Notes: generated from the sequence alone by a model not told the origin. 64,000 bases of DNA from Flavobacteriaceae bacterium UBA1682 (GCA_002320285.1 DCKE01000029.1:92801-156800), one strand, 5' to 3'. Counted from the stretch's first letter, positions 17,601-26,696 are shown. Made by a program: numbers and translations.

Positions 17601-20600
17601 AAATGTTACGGGTAGTGTAAATATTGCTTGGCATGCGACAACAAAAGGAGAGACAATCTTATTTATAGATAATATCACTGTCGAAGAGGTTGATTGTGTT
17701 CCTCCAACAGAAGAATTGGTTCTTTCGAATATTAAGACCAATGAGGTGAAGGCGACTTGGGCTACTGTGCCAAATGGTTGGGAATATGTGATACAACCCT
17801 CTTGGGGAAGTATACCAACTGGTGCGGGAACTGTTGTCAATGCGAAAGACGTAACGATTAGCAGTCTAAACACAGGAGGGAAATTGCAACCCAATACGGA
17901 ATATGAAATTTATGTTAGATCGAGCTGTGATGTGGGTAAAAAGAGCCTTTGGCTCGGGCCTTACCGATTCAGAACTTTGTGTAATATATTTCAAGTACCT
18001 TTCTGGGAGGGCTTTAACAGTGATTATTGGAAATATAAGTCAGAGTCACTTCCTTGTTGGATGTTTACGGATCAAAATAAAGATAATGTTACATGGCAAA
18101 TCAATAAGTACGGGCCTTATGAAGGAGATCAGGAGGTGCGTTTTGTAGCTAATGATCGCGATAATAAAGTTACTCATGACGATTGGTTGATTTCGCCAAC
18201 CATAGAAATGGACGGGGGAACTTATATCTTGAAATACCACTATAAAGGAGATTCGTTTTACAGCAATGACTTTGAAGTTTTATTGTCTTCTACCGGAGTG
18301 GAAACCAATAAATTCACAACAGTTGTAGTGCCTAAAAAGTCTTATACCAATGATAAATACATTGAAGAAGTTGCTTATATCAAAGGGATAAAAGGCCATG
18401 TAAACATTGCTTGGCATGTTGTGGCAACCGGGTCGGTTAGTTTGCAACTCGACAATGTTTTTGTCGTAAAGGCATCGGATTGTTTAGAGCCGTCAGCGAT
18501 AAAGATATCCAAGCAAACCACCGACGGTTTTGATGTGCAGTGGACACAAACGGGTGCTGTTACAGATTGGGAAGTGGTTGTTGTTGAAAAGGGACAACCG
18601 GTAACCAGTGCATCTGCTGTTGTAAAAATGGTAAGCGGTAATCCCAATACGACAATCACAGGATTAAAACCGGCAGTATATTATGAGGTTTACGTACGTG
18701 CGATTTGTGCAAAGCAAAATGAAAGCACTTGGGTAGGTCCGGTTCGGACTTCTACGCGTATGGAAGCTAATAAGGAGTGTAGTGGAGCTATAACCGTACC
18801 GGTCAATGATGGGTTGGATTGTACACAAATCGTGTCCTCATCCTTTTTGGGTGCGGCCCTATCTGCTGCGCCTATACCTCCGTGTTGGACATTTGTAACG
18901 TTGGAAGGTTCGGATGCTTGGTTTGAATTTACGGCAAAATCAAAAACACATATGATTAGTATCAGTGATATTTATAGCGATAATACGCATATCACTTGGC
19001 CTATAGAACTGGCCTTGTATGAAGTGGCTTGTGATCAAATTAACGCAACTACAGTACCGTTATGTGCATCATTTCAAAACGGATTTAATCCATATGCTGT
19101 AGTCAATGATTTGATTGTCGGTCAAAAATATTATATGCGCTTGGGGATTCCTAAGAGAAATTCTGATTTAGCTTTTAGTATTTGTATTACCACGCCTGCT
19201 CCAGGTATTGAAGTTATTTCAAGTGGAGCCGGGCAGAGCGTTGAGCAATTAACGCGAGATTTTCTAATCCAATCGAATTGCGATTTGATATCGAATATCA
19301 CTCATCAATTTGGTGATGACAATCTGGTTAATGCTATGGGCGGATTTAGAAAGAACAATTCACTAATGCCTTTTGATCAGGGTATCTTATTGGCAACTCA
19401 TGATGTTAAGAATAGTCATGGACCGAGAGATTTAAGTGGACAGGATCGAACAAAAGTTAAAAGTGCTGTTGGAGACGTTCAGATGAATCAGATATTAAAA
19501 GAAATGGGAAGTAATCGCTCTACGAGTTTGAAACAGACTTCAATCTTGGAGTTTGATTATATTCCAATATCGGATACACTACAATTTAATTACCTATTTG
19601 CTTCTGATATATACCATTCGTATTGTGCTTATCAATGTAGTGAGGGTGGAGGATTAGCGGCTATTTTAATAACTGATTTAACAACGGGTCAAACGACTAA
19701 TGTCGCTATGGTTCCTGGAACTAAAAGCCCGGTATCGACTTCAACAATCAGAAAGGCAGGGAATTTTGCCATCTCATGTCAAAGTGAGAATCCAGATTAC
19801 TTTTGGAAGAATTACTATTACGATATCGACAACCCAATGGAAGCGGCGATTAATTATATAGGGTTAAGTGTGCCTTTAAAAACCGTTCCTTTTGAAGCGG
19901 TACCGGGTAGAAAATACCATATTAAAATTGGTGTTTTAGATTTGTGTGCCGATCATGCTCACGGTACGGCCGTATTCATTGATCGTTCTGTATTTGATTT
20001 GCCGTTGATTGAAATTGAAGGTGGTGATCGACTGATTGAGGATAATAACGCGCTTTGTGCTGGTGAAAAGTATATCATTAAATCGGGCTTAGATAAAATG
20101 GTTGCTTTAGGAGAATTGAAAGCACAGATCCAATGGTATAAAAATGGTGTTTTAATTTCGGGGGCAACAGCAGCTGATTTAGAGGTCAATGCTGCAGGTG
20201 AATATAAAGTGATTTTGAAATATCAAGATTTGAGCTGTGAATCTAGTGGTACAACCAAAATAGAATATTACAAGCCGATTTCAGAAGTTATTGATGCGCC
20301 ATTACCTTTAGATATTTGTAGAAAATCGCTGAATGCTATTAAGGTAGATTTAACCTTAGTAAAAGAGCAGATGTTGTCTGAAGTAGAGCAAAAGAATTAT
20401 GATTTTACCTACTTTAAGACGAAAGAAGATGCACAGCAGGGAATAGGAGTTATTGATAAACCCAAGGAGTATGAGATAGAGCCTAAGGGAGTAGATCTAA
20501 AAATGTATATTTTAGTGAAAGATCAGCTGAGCGGTTGTTCTGAGATTTTTGAATGGACTTTTAAAGTTGTAAAAGGGGCGGAACCAGCTCAGAAATTTGA

Positions 20601-21273
20601 AAATATTGAGGTTTGTGGTGTGTACCAGTTCCCAGAATTGGAACTCAATCAGTACTACTATGAAAAAGCGGCAGGACAAGGTGTTAATTATCAGTTTGGC
20701 TCAACTTTAGAGCAGCCGGGAACCTATACTGTTTATGTATTGCAAAATAATGGTGGAGGCTGTTATGAGGAGGTGTCTTATAAGGTTACCGTATTGGAGG
20801 CGGTAGTTGCGGATGTCTTTGAGGATCAGGAATTGGAATGTGAGGTTTATGTTTTAAAACCGTTGTCTAATCATAACCGTTACTATACCGAAGCTGGAGG
20901 TCAGGGAAGTGAGTTGTTTGCAGGTATGCAAATTTCGCGAGATCAAACGATTTACATCTATGCCGCCACGCAACACGGAGTATGTCCTAGTGAAAGTTCC
21001 TTTAAGGTTACTTATAAAGATTGTCCGATACCTAAGGGGATTTCTCCAAATGGCGATGGTATAAACGATAAGCTGGATTTAAGTAAGCATAACGTATCGA
21101 GTTTAAAGATATACAATCGTTATGGTGTTGAAGTATATACGGCCGGGGACGGTTATAAAGACCAATGGCTTGGACAAGACAAAGCTGGAAAAGCTTTACC
21201 TGATGGAACTTATTATTATGTGATAATAGCCAATGGGAAGTCCAGAACGGGGTGGATACAAATAAATAAATAG
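14638..21273 (+). CDS. Giant secreted repeat protein with T9SS type B sorting domain
   Basis: The product is a 2211-residue secreted protein. The signal peptide is cut after about residue 21 (NQAAFA). Five tandem repeats of 258-272 residues start at C57, C315, C581, C843 and C1115. Each has a cleaved-adhesin/jelly-roll-like half (PFxEGFN, YEGDQ, DDWLISP, then VNIAWH or a close variant) and a fibronectin type III half starting with a Cys-x-x-Pro motif. Next come a Cys-containing domain (about 1381-1520), a choice-of-anchor L domain (about 1523-1790), an Ig-like region, and a gliding-motility-type C-terminal domain (about 2130-2211, with ISPNGDGINDKLDL). That last domain marks export by type IX secretion and attachment or release at the surface. 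The likely role is adhesion; no catalytic motif is seen. It is monocistronic. Confidence 0.9.
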   Translation: MKKVALILFVMLFVFNQAAFASTQKESVKYNYGWKAKVYSPELYLQPYFKFKASAACGIYSVPFTEGFNLNSTSLNCWTTIDNNGDDMGFMNVWQTAGYGMYEGDQTYSFMGGPDNDDWLISPTIKFDATKVYRLKYYVQTNAMYPADYDVLLSTKGAKVSDFTKVLQTKRNANNGIWTAETLFISGVGGDVNIAWQINAAGLTILNLDLVVIDEVVNCPEPLALSVKEIGVNTAKISWKDDLGAAGWEYVLQQKNKGIPQVKGVATVLKENVVTTDIAGNTLVSNTEYEFYVRTVCADKTTSIWSGPFAFSTICDALAVPFSEGFNTGSPTLNCWAVVDNNNDGFIAPFQDLGINFWNISPNDSYEGDQSMFFYAYDDTGVLQHDDYLISPTFDLDGGVYALRYQYKADNSNNNKFEVLLSTAGTDVSKFTTTLLAPALYQNSNYKEEILYINGITGTVNIAWHATTIGSTSLNIDLISLVKMDCVEPTNIQATRIKSDEVTLSWSDNFNSEWEYVLQKSGTPTPVAGTITTSKTLVLKTDNGGAAIDADSDYEFYVRARCKDGAIFSEWNGPFDFTTACKPVNLPFKEGFNSDSEFIKCWRIIDVNNDKDAMYGSNIWDLYGKSPQEGDGNATFLGNFSVKHDDWLVSPALRFTGGIYALSYYYATGGDFTGESTFEILLSKDGVDINDFTKILQPSQTFFTYGKYVKKTVYIQGVTGEVNIAWRLTSNSKLNSTLNIDNISIEAVDCIPPDDLVVSNVKDNSIDISWKDDFNSRWEYYVSNGGAPVGSGQLATTTKATITRDALGNNLLPNTEYHLYIRSNCAVGKYSQWIGPLSITTQCKEYTLPFWEGFNSNSPSVDCWRKIDVAQDGHTWLLPPRNMNFWGTYIYDRYEGDKVATFYGTDAQHDDWYISPALKFEGKKYALTYYYKTGTTSALVGFPKEIKDSEFEILLSTKGIDIKSFTTVLQAKKVHREQEYVRKTIYIENVTGSVNIAWHATTKGETILFIDNITVEEVDCVPPTEELVLSNIKTNEVKATWATVPNGWEYVIQPSWGSIPTGAGTVVNAKDVTISSLNTGGKLQPNTEYEIYVRSSCDVGKKSLWLGPYRFRTLCNIFQVPFWEGFNSDYWKYKSESLPCWMFTDQNKDNVTWQINKYGPYEGDQEVRFVANDRDNKVTHDDWLISPTIEMDGGTYILKYHYKGDSFYSNDFEVLLSSTGVETNKFTTVVVPKKSYTNDKYIEEVAYIKGIKGHVNIAWHVVATGSVSLQLDNVFVVKASDCLEPSAIKISKQTTDGFDVQWTQTGAVTDWEVVVVEKGQPVTSASAVVKMVSGNPNTTITGLKPAVYYEVYVRAICAKQNESTWVGPVRTSTRMEANKECSGAITVPVNDGLDCTQIVSSSFLGAALSAAPIPPCWTFVTLEGSDAWFEFTAKSKTHMISISDIYSDNTHITWPIELALYEVACDQINATTVPLCASFQNGFNPYAVVNDLIVGQKYYMRLGIPKRNSDLAFSICITTPAPGIEVISSGAGQSVEQLTRDFLIQSNCDLISNITHQFGDDNLVNAMGGFRKNNSLMPFDQGILLATHDVKNSHGPRDLSGQDRTKVKSAVGDVQMNQILKEMGSNRSTSLKQTSILEFDYIPISDTLQFNYLFASDIYHSYCAYQCSEGGGLAAILITDLTTGQTTNVAMVPGTKSPVSTSTIRKAGNFAISCQSENPDYFWKNYYYDIDNPMEAAINYIGLSVPLKTVPFEAVPGRKYHIKIGVLDLCADHAHGTAVFIDRSVFDLPLIEIEGGDRLIEDNNALCAGEKYIIKSGLDKMVALGELKAQIQWYKNGVLISGATAADLEVNAAGEYKVILKYQDLSCESSGTTKIEYYKPISEVIDAPLPLDICRKSLNAIKVDLTLVKEQMLSEVEQKNYDFTYFKTKEDAQQGIGVIDKPKEYEIEPKGVDLKMYILVKDQLSGCSEIFEWTFKVVKGAEPAQKFENIEVCGVYQFPELELNQYYYEKAAGQGVNYQFGSTLEQPGTYTVYVLQNNGGGCYEEVSYKVTVLEAVVADVFEDQELECEVYVLKPLSNHNRYYTEAGGQGSELFAGMQISRDQTIYIYAATQHGVCPSESSFKVTYKDCPIPKGISPNGDGINDKLDLSKHNVSSLKIYNRYGVEVYTAGDGYKDQWLGQDKAGKALPDGTYYYVIIANGKSRTGWIQINK
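14806..18777 (+). repeat. Five in-frame coding repeats of about 0.8 kb
   Basis: Repeat starts are at 14806, 15580, 16378, 17164 and 17980, each at a Cys codon before a P-F-x-E-G-F-N motif. The copies are diverged at the DNA level, so this is an old duplication and not a recent expansion. Confidence 0.85.
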
Positions 21274-21284
21274 TGTTTAATAAA

Positions 21285-21316
21285 AAAGGGATTCATTTAT
21301 GAATCCCTTTTTTATT
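21285..21316. terminator. Bidirectional terminator between convergent genes
   Basis: AAAGGGATTC pairs with GAATCCCTTT around a short ATTTAT-type loop, with A and T tracts on either side. It serves the giant gene (plus) and the lytic transglycosylase (minus), whose stop codon lies at its edge. Confidence 0.85.
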
Positions 21317-22220
21317 AATAGCCTTCTGTGGGTATTTCTACCATATAATTTTTCAATGGGGTGACGATTAGTTTGGTATCGCGCATCCAAGGATTGTGAA
21401 GTTTTAAGATTTTGTAATTAATACCTTGTTCTTTGGCGAATACGGCTAAGTCTTCGATATCGGCATTGACAACCAGGGTTTTGGTTTTAATCGGTTGATA
21501 AAGGGTCGACTGCGGTAAGGCATAACCGTATTTGTCTGGATTTCCCATAATTTCCTTTAAAGCCAATATTCTAAATACATAACGCGATGTTTCTTCGGTC
21601 AAAAGGAGATCGTAATAATCCGAAACTTGTTGAGCCGTCAATTGATTGCTTACACCAGCCATACCGCGGTTGTATGATGCGGCCGCTAAGGTCCAAGTAC
21701 CGAATCGGTTTTTGGCTCTTTTAAAATACTCACAGGCTGCCTCAGTCGCTTTAACAACATCATAACGCTCGTCTACGGTATCGGTTACTTCCATATTGAA
21801 TTCTTTAGCCGTTGCAGGCATAAATTGCCAAAAACCTCTGGCACCTGCTGATGATACAACATTTGCAAGACCGCTCTCAATGACCGCTAAATACTTGAAA
21901 TCATCTGGAATACCATTTTTCTTTAAAATGGGCTCGATGATTGGGAAATAGCGATTGGCTCTCTTGATTGCCAAAGTTGTAGAAGAATGTAAGTTTACAT
22001 TAACAATCATTTCGCGATCGAGACGTTCTTTGACATCAACAATATTTAGCGGAGCTTTTTCTCCTGCAAAATTAATGGTATTGGGCAAATAAACGTGATT
22101 TGAAACGTCAACACTGTTGGTGTTGGTTCCGGTGGTAGTGGCGTAAATAAATGTACTGCCGACCACAGCTACTGCTCCAATTAGCACGGAATTTTTAATC
22201 CAGTTGTTCGTATGTATCAT
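21315..22220 (-). CDS. Membrane-bound lytic transglycosylase (SLT domain, MltD-like)
   Basis: This enzyme cleaves the glycan strands of peptidoglycan and forms 1,6-anhydro ends. The 301-residue product has an N-terminal hydrophobic segment (about 9-28) that acts as signal or anchor. The SLT domain runs from about 85 to 235. The catalytic Glu lies in LAVIESGL, followed by SSAGARGFWQFMP and later AAASYNRG, the family signatures. The C-terminal ~65 residues resemble a degenerate LysM-type peptidoglycan-binding module (LAVFAKEQGINYKILKLHN). Its start overlaps the 3' end of the upstream hydrolase gene by 26 bases, so the two are translationally linked. Confidence 0.9.
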   Translation of the reverse strand: MIHTNNWIKNSVLIGAVAVVGSTFIYATTTGTNTNSVDVSNHVYLPNTINFAGEKAPLNIVDVKERLDREMIVNVNLHSSTTLAIKRANRYFPIIEPILKKNGIPDDFKYLAVIESGLANVVSSAGARGFWQFMPATAKEFNMEVTDTVDERYDVVKATEAACEYFKRAKNRFGTWTLAAASYNRGMAGVSNQLTAQQVSDYYDLLLTEETSRYVFRILALKEIMGNPDKYGYALPQSTLYQPIKTKTLVVNADIEDLAVFAKEQGINYKILKLHNPWMRDTKLIVTPLKNYMVEIPTEGY

Positions 22221-22872
22221 ATAATATTATATTACTTAGGTTTTTATTAAACCAATGGTGTTTATAAATAATCATGGCATGTGTGCCTCCTTTAACTATA
22301 ATGGCTTGATGGATGTTTTGTATGGGGAAAACCTCATCTTGATCTCCGTGTATATGAATGATCGAGGGATCTGCCTGACTTCGATTCCACGTGATCACAT
22401 TCTCAAAAGCCCAATCTAGATACTTTGGATCGCGAATGGATAGGTATTGTTGGTATAAATTAATTTTCTTTTTTTGCTTTTCACTGCCGAATTTAACCAA
22501 GGTCCCCTCGATTTGGGAAAGCCAATTCGTTGGAAACAATTTGTAAATCTTAGTGGTTTTAGCCCATTTCATTTTTAACGGATACTCTTGATTTGAACGA
22601 ACACTGGAAATGATAATCGTTTTTCGAGTAGCCATGATTTTCATTAATTCTTGAACAATAATTCCACCGAAAGATACACCAATTAATACGGGATTTTCAT
22701 GATGAATGTTTTTTGCGATTCGTGCGGTGTAATCTGTTAAATTCTCATGATCTATCGGGGTTAGCCATTCCAAATAAAAGAATTCAAAATGCTCTTCCGA
22801 CAGGTGAATCTTCTCGAAAATTCGGGAACTAGCTGCCATGCCCGGCATGAAATATATGGGTATTTTGTTCAT
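22195..22872 (-). CDS. Alpha/beta-fold hydrolase
   Basis: The product is 225 residues and cytoplasmic (no signal peptide). The nucleophile elbow is GVSFGG with Ser67. The Asp lies in HGDQDEVFP and the His in GGTHAMI near the C-terminus, giving a complete Ser-Asp-His triad. It could act as an esterase or acyl hydrolase; the substrate is not evident. The gene precedes and overlaps a lytic transglycosylase gene by 26 bases, so they share a transcript, which may point to a cell-wall or lipid link, but that is inference. Confidence 0.85.
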   Translation of the reverse strand: MNKIPIYFMPGMAASSRIFEKIHLSEEHFEFFYLEWLTPIDHENLTDYTARIAKNIHHENPVLIGVSFGGIIVQELMKIMATRKTIIISSVRSNQEYPLKMKWAKTTKIYKLFPTNWLSQIEGTLVKFGSEKQKKKINLYQQYLSIRDPKYLDWAFENVITWNRSQADPSIIHIHGDQDEVFPIQNIHQAIIVKGGTHAMIIYKHHWFNKNLSNIILYDTYEQLD

Positions 22873-23106
22873 TCTAAATAAATTAACTTTAAAAAGGGAG
22901 GGATTGTCAAAAAAAATTCCGAAATTTGCTTTAAATATAAGCTATTAATACAGCTATTTACACTTCTCAAAGATTAAATTTATCTTAAATATCGGTGGGT
23001 TTGTTTTGAATACGTTAAGGTTTATGGTGGAAGATAATCCTCTTTTTATTGTTAAACCAGTAGCAGGCCCGTGATCAAGTTGTTGAAAACACAAAAACTA
23101 TTTATA

Positions 23107-23388
23107 ATGGAAATTAAGAACAATGAGCTCTTACGCCAATTTGAGCTGCAAACTGAAAACGGGATGCTGAGTGTAGAGTATTCGCTTCAGGAAAGAAAAA
23201 TTTTTCTAACCAAACTCAAAGGCTGGGAAGATGATGTACAAGAACAATCTGTTGATTTAATTAAAGGTGTTTTATCGCTGGCCGAGAAAAACAAATGGCG
23301 TGTAGTGCCTACGCATCCGAAGATTGTGTCTTTTTTTAGAAAAAATCCTGCTTACAAGGAATTATTACCTCCGGGAATAAGAATTTAA
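23107..23388 (+). CDS. Small GNAT-type N-acetyltransferase (YjdJ-like)
   Basis: The 93-residue product matches the compact single-domain acetyltransferases related to YjdJ (PF14542 type). It has an antiparallel sheet segment (MLSVEYSLQERKIFLTK), a central helix (SVDLIKGVLSLAEKNKW) and the characteristic VVPTHPKIVSFFRKNPAYKE ending. These proteins probably bind acetyl-CoA, but their substrate is unknown. I chose the ATG at 23107 because homologous proteins start just before the core. An upstream in-frame GTG at 23071 would add 12 residues of low-complexity sequence. It is a single gene with a strong shared terminator downstream. Confidence 0.85.
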   Translation: MEIKNNELLRQFELQTENGMLSVEYSLQERKIFLTKLKGWEDDVQEQSVDLIKGVLSLAEKNKWRVVPTHPKIVSFFRKNPAYKELLPPGIRI

Positions 23389-23421
23389 TTTTTAGTCACA
23401 AACACAACAATAACATTAAAA

Positions 23422-23458
23422 AAAACGGGTTTCATAAAAATGAAAACCCGTTTTTTTT
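23422..23458. terminator. Bidirectional terminator between acetyltransferase and mtaB
   Basis: CGGGTTTCAT (23426-23435) pairs with ATGAAAACCCG (23440-23450) with one bulge, flanked by an A tract and eight T. It serves both convergent genes. Confidence 0.85.
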
Positions 23459-23529
23459 GTAATCATAAAGGCAGCAATAAGCTGCACACTATCTATCGAT
23501 TTAGAATATATCTGGATCTCGAACCGCTT

Positions 23530-24867
23530 TTATTGTAAATAAACGGGTTGCTCGACAAAATTCATGCGCACCAAACCGTCGTCGTCAATTTTAGTCAATT
23601 CAATTTGATGTACGGTATTGACTAACTCTGGATTCCAAGGTGTTTTTACTTTGACATAGTTTTCCGTAAACCCTTGAATGTATCCCTCTCTATTTTCGCT
23701 TTCAAAAAGTACCGTTTTGATTTGTCCCAGTTGGCTTTCGTAAAAAGCACGGCGTTTTTTAACCGATAAACCACGGAGCATTTTGCTTCTCTTATGTCTG
23801 ATGTTCATGGGAACGGGATTTTCCATCAATACAGCTTCGGTATTGTCGCGTTCCGAATAGGTGAATACGTGTAAATAGGAAATGTTTAATTCGTTTAAAA
23901 AATTAAAAGTTTCTAAAAACAATTCTTCCGATTCTCCTGGAAAACCAACAATAACATCCACACCTATACAGGCTTCAGGCATAACCTCTCTTATTTTATT
24001 AACGCGTTCTGTATAGAGTTCACGCATATAACGGCGCTTCATCTTTTTCAGAATTTCGTTACTTCCCGATTGCAATGGTATGTGGAAATGAGGTACAAAA
24101 GTGCGGCTCTTTGAAACAAAGTCGATAGTCTCATTTTTTAATAAATTGGGCTCTATCGAAGAAATTCTCAAACGTTCAATACCCTCAACTTCATCCAAGG
24201 CTTTTACCAATTCTAAAAAGGTGTGTTCGTGCTTCTTATTGCCAAATTCCCCTTTGCCATAATCGCCAATATTGACACCGGTCAAGACGATTTCCTTGAT
24301 GTTTTGTTCCGAGATTTCTTTGGCGTTTTTCAAGACACTTTCCATAGTATCGCTTCTAGAAATACCACGTGCCAAAGGAATCGTACAATACGTGCACTTA
24401 TAGTCGCAGCCGTCTTGTACCTTTAAAAAAGCTCGCGTACGGTCGCCTATAGAATAACTACCTACATAAAAATCGGCCTCTTCGATTTCACACGAATGGA
24501 TCTCGCCTAAATCATTTTTGGTTAAATCGTGTAGGTAATCGGTAATCTTAAATTTTTCTGTAGCCCCCAAAACCAAATCAACACCATCTACGGCAACGAG
24601 TTCTTCGGGTTTTAATTGGGCATAACAGCCCACTGCGGCAATAAAGGCTTTGTCGTTTTTCTTTAAAGCCTTTTTGACGATTTGCTTAAACTGCTTGTCG
24701 GCGTTTTCTGTTACGGAACAGGTATTGATGACATAAATATCTGCTTCCTCTTCAAAATCAACACGATCGAAACCCTCTGTAGTGAAGTTTCTAGCAATCG
24801 TTGAGGTTTCGGAGAAGTTGAGTTTGCAACCCAAAGTATAAAAAGCTACTTTTTTTCTGTTTTCCAT
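23530..24867 (-). CDS. mtaB: tRNA t6A37 methylthiotransferase MtaB
   Basis: MtaB is a radical-SAM enzyme that adds a methylthio group to N6-threonylcarbamoyladenosine at position 37 of tRNAs reading ANN codons. The 445-residue product has an N-terminal UPF0004 domain with its three iron-sulfur cysteines (C14 in TLGCKLN, C50 in NTC, C81 in VGC). The radical-SAM CxxxCxxC motif follows (C154, C158, C161 in GCDYKCTYC), and there is a C-terminal TRAM domain. The TLGCKLN start and the CTYCTIPLARG segment favour MtaB over MiaB or RimO. The gene is divergent from the peptide-binding lipoprotein gene. Confidence 0.93.
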   Translation of the reverse strand: MENRKKVAFYTLGCKLNFSETSTIARNFTTEGFDRVDFEEEADIYVINTCSVTENADKQFKQIVKKALKKNDKAFIAAVGCYAQLKPEELVAVDGVDLVLGATEKFKITDYLHDLTKNDLGEIHSCEIEEADFYVGSYSIGDRTRAFLKVQDGCDYKCTYCTIPLARGISRSDTMESVLKNAKEISEQNIKEIVLTGVNIGDYGKGEFGNKKHEHTFLELVKALDEVEGIERLRISSIEPNLLKNETIDFVSKSRTFVPHFHIPLQSGSNEILKKMKRRYMRELYTERVNKIREVMPEACIGVDVIVGFPGESEELFLETFNFLNELNISYLHVFTYSERDNTEAVLMENPVPMNIRHKRSKMLRGLSVKKRRAFYESQLGQIKTVLFESENREGYIQGFTENYVKVKTPWNPELVNTVHQIELTKIDDDGLVRMNFVEQPVYLQ

Positions 24868-24869
24868 AG

Positions 24870-24899
24870 TTGTAAGCTACTCGTTAAATGGTAACTTTG
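24870..24899 (+). promoter_or_regulatory. Candidate promoter for the peptide-binding lipoprotein
   Basis: TTG (24870-24872), a 19-base spacer, then TAACTTTG (24892-24899). The predicted start is near 24906, with a 55-base leader. A TAAATTTG on the minus strand (24942-24935) could serve mtaB but has no -33 box. Confidence 0.5.
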
Positions 24900-24960
24900 A
24901 ATTATATTTACTTTTTTAAAAATAAAAAGGTCTGCAAATTTACATACAAAATTCCATTTG

Positions 24961-26562
24961 ATGAAATCATTAACGCATTATATATCAATAATTTGTATAC
25001 TTTTGACGCTGTATTCCTGCCGGAAAAACGCCAATTCAAATAGCGATCAGCTGGTTTTTAGATATAATGAAAGTGCTAATATACAGACTTTAGACCCTGC
25101 TTTTGCTAGAAACCAAGCGATCTTATGGCCCTGTAATCAACTTTTTAATGGTTTGGTTCAATTGGACGATTCCCTACGGATTCAACCCGACATTGCGCAA
25201 TCGTGGACTGTAGACAATACCGGGAAAAAGTATACTTTTTACCTGCGTAAAGACGTTTTCTTTCACCGCCACATCAATTTTGGGAAAGACAGTACTCGAA
25301 CAGTTGTTGCAAGTGATTTCACTTATAGTTTTGATCGTTTGATCGATGCCAAAACCGCTTCACCAGGAGCGTGGATCTTACAAAAAGTCGCCAACTACAA
25401 AGCGATTAATGATACGGTGTTCGAGATGGAATTAAAAGAAGCTTTCCCCGCTTTTCTGGGACTGTTAACCATGAAGTATGCTTCAGTATTACCCAAAGAG
25501 GTGGTCCAAGACTTGTCACAAGATTTTAGATCGCATCCCATTGGTACAGGACCGTTTTATTTTAAATATTGGGAGGAAAACATCAAATTGGTTTTGCGAA
25601 AAAACCCTCATTATTTTGAGAGAGATCAACAAGGTCATCAGCTTCCTTATTTAGAATCGGTAGCCATCACATTTTTACCGGACAAACAAAGTGCTTTTCT
25701 GCAGTTTATACAGGGTAAATTAGATTTTATTTCGGGTTTGGATCCCTCTTATACCGATGAAATTATTACTGAAGAAGGTCAATTAAGGGCCAAGTATGCC
25801 GATCGCATTCAATTGGTGACTGGACCTTATCTCAATACAGAGTATTTGGGGTTTAACCTCGAATCTAAAAATACAGCGATTAATGATATTCGAATTCGCC
25901 GCGCTCTAAACATCGGATTTGATCGACAAAAGATGCTGTTGTACCTGAGAAACGGTATGGGCACATCAAAGGTGAACGGTATTATTCCACAAGGACTAGC
26001 GGGATTTACGGCTGACAATACAGTGGATTTCGACCCGCTGGAAGCTAAGATATTAGTAAGTGAATTTATACGAGATACGGCAAAAAAACCGCAGTTGACC
26101 TTGTCGACCAATGCTTCTTATATCGATATTGCCGAATACTTACAACGGGAATGGCAAAAAATTGGCATTGATGTACAAGTAGATGTTTCTCCTCCAGCTA
26201 CATTGCGACAGGGAATTGCAACGGGTAAAGTCGACTTTTTTCGCGGTAGTTGGATTGCGGACTATCCCGATGCTGAAAATTATCTTTCGTTGTTTTATTC
26301 CAACAATAAAGCACCTAATGGACCTAATTATACCCGATACAGCAAGGCTGATTTTGATCGAGTTTACAATGCCTCCTTTTCGGAAATCGATTTAAATAAG
26401 CGAGTGAAATTATACCAACAGCTCGATCATTGGATTTATACAGATGTACCTGTGATTGTCTTGTTTTATGATCGGGTTGCTCGTTTTTCTCAAAAGAATG
26501 TGCACGGACTCGGAATCAATCCGATGAACGCCCTACAATTAAAAAGGGTGAAAAAAGACTAA
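24961..26562 (+). CDS. Extracellular solute-binding lipoprotein, peptide ABC-transporter family 5
   Basis: This is a DppA/OppA-type periplasmic binding protein of 533 residues. A lipoprotein signal peptide ends at Cys20 (LTLYSC). Family features include RYNESANIQTLDPAFARN near the start, the WTVDNTGKKYTFYLRKDVFFH segment, TGPFYFKYWEE, and a C-terminal lobe with FFRGSWIADYPDAENYL. It should bind oligopeptides or similar solutes. I chose the ATG at 24961; an adjacent TTG at 24958 is unlikely. No permease or ATPase genes lie beside it, so it may work with a transporter encoded elsewhere, or serve another role. Confidence 0.9.
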   Translation: MKSLTHYISIICILLTLYSCRKNANSNSDQLVFRYNESANIQTLDPAFARNQAILWPCNQLFNGLVQLDDSLRIQPDIAQSWTVDNTGKKYTFYLRKDVFFHRHINFGKDSTRTVVASDFTYSFDRLIDAKTASPGAWILQKVANYKAINDTVFEMELKEAFPAFLGLLTMKYASVLPKEVVQDLSQDFRSHPIGTGPFYFKYWEENIKLVLRKNPHYFERDQQGHQLPYLESVAITFLPDKQSAFLQFIQGKLDFISGLDPSYTDEIITEEGQLRAKYADRIQLVTGPYLNTEYLGFNLESKNTAINDIRIRRALNIGFDRQKMLLYLRNGMGTSKVNGIIPQGLAGFTADNTVDFDPLEAKILVSEFIRDTAKKPQLTLSTNASYIDIAEYLQREWQKIGIDVQVDVSPPATLRQGIATGKVDFFRGSWIADYPDAENYLSLFYSNNKAPNGPNYTRYSKADFDRVYNASFSEIDLNKRVKLYQQLDHWIYTDVPVIVLFYDRVARFSQKNVHGLGINPMNALQLKRVKKD

Positions 26563-26696
26563 GTCTATACGGTTACTTTTTAAGAGGTAGGGCACAATTA
26601 GCTTGGGAATGGTGAATTACCGATATTTTAACTAACTCAATTACAGTTTAAAAGGCTAAATAAAAGCTGCGATTCTCTTTATGAGAAATAAAAGCC

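Noticed and set aside
14806..18777. Regular repeats suggesting a CRISPR array
   Set aside because: They are in-frame protein domain repeats of about 0.8 kb and strongly diverged. CRISPR repeats are 23-47 bases and nearly identical, and no cas gene is present.
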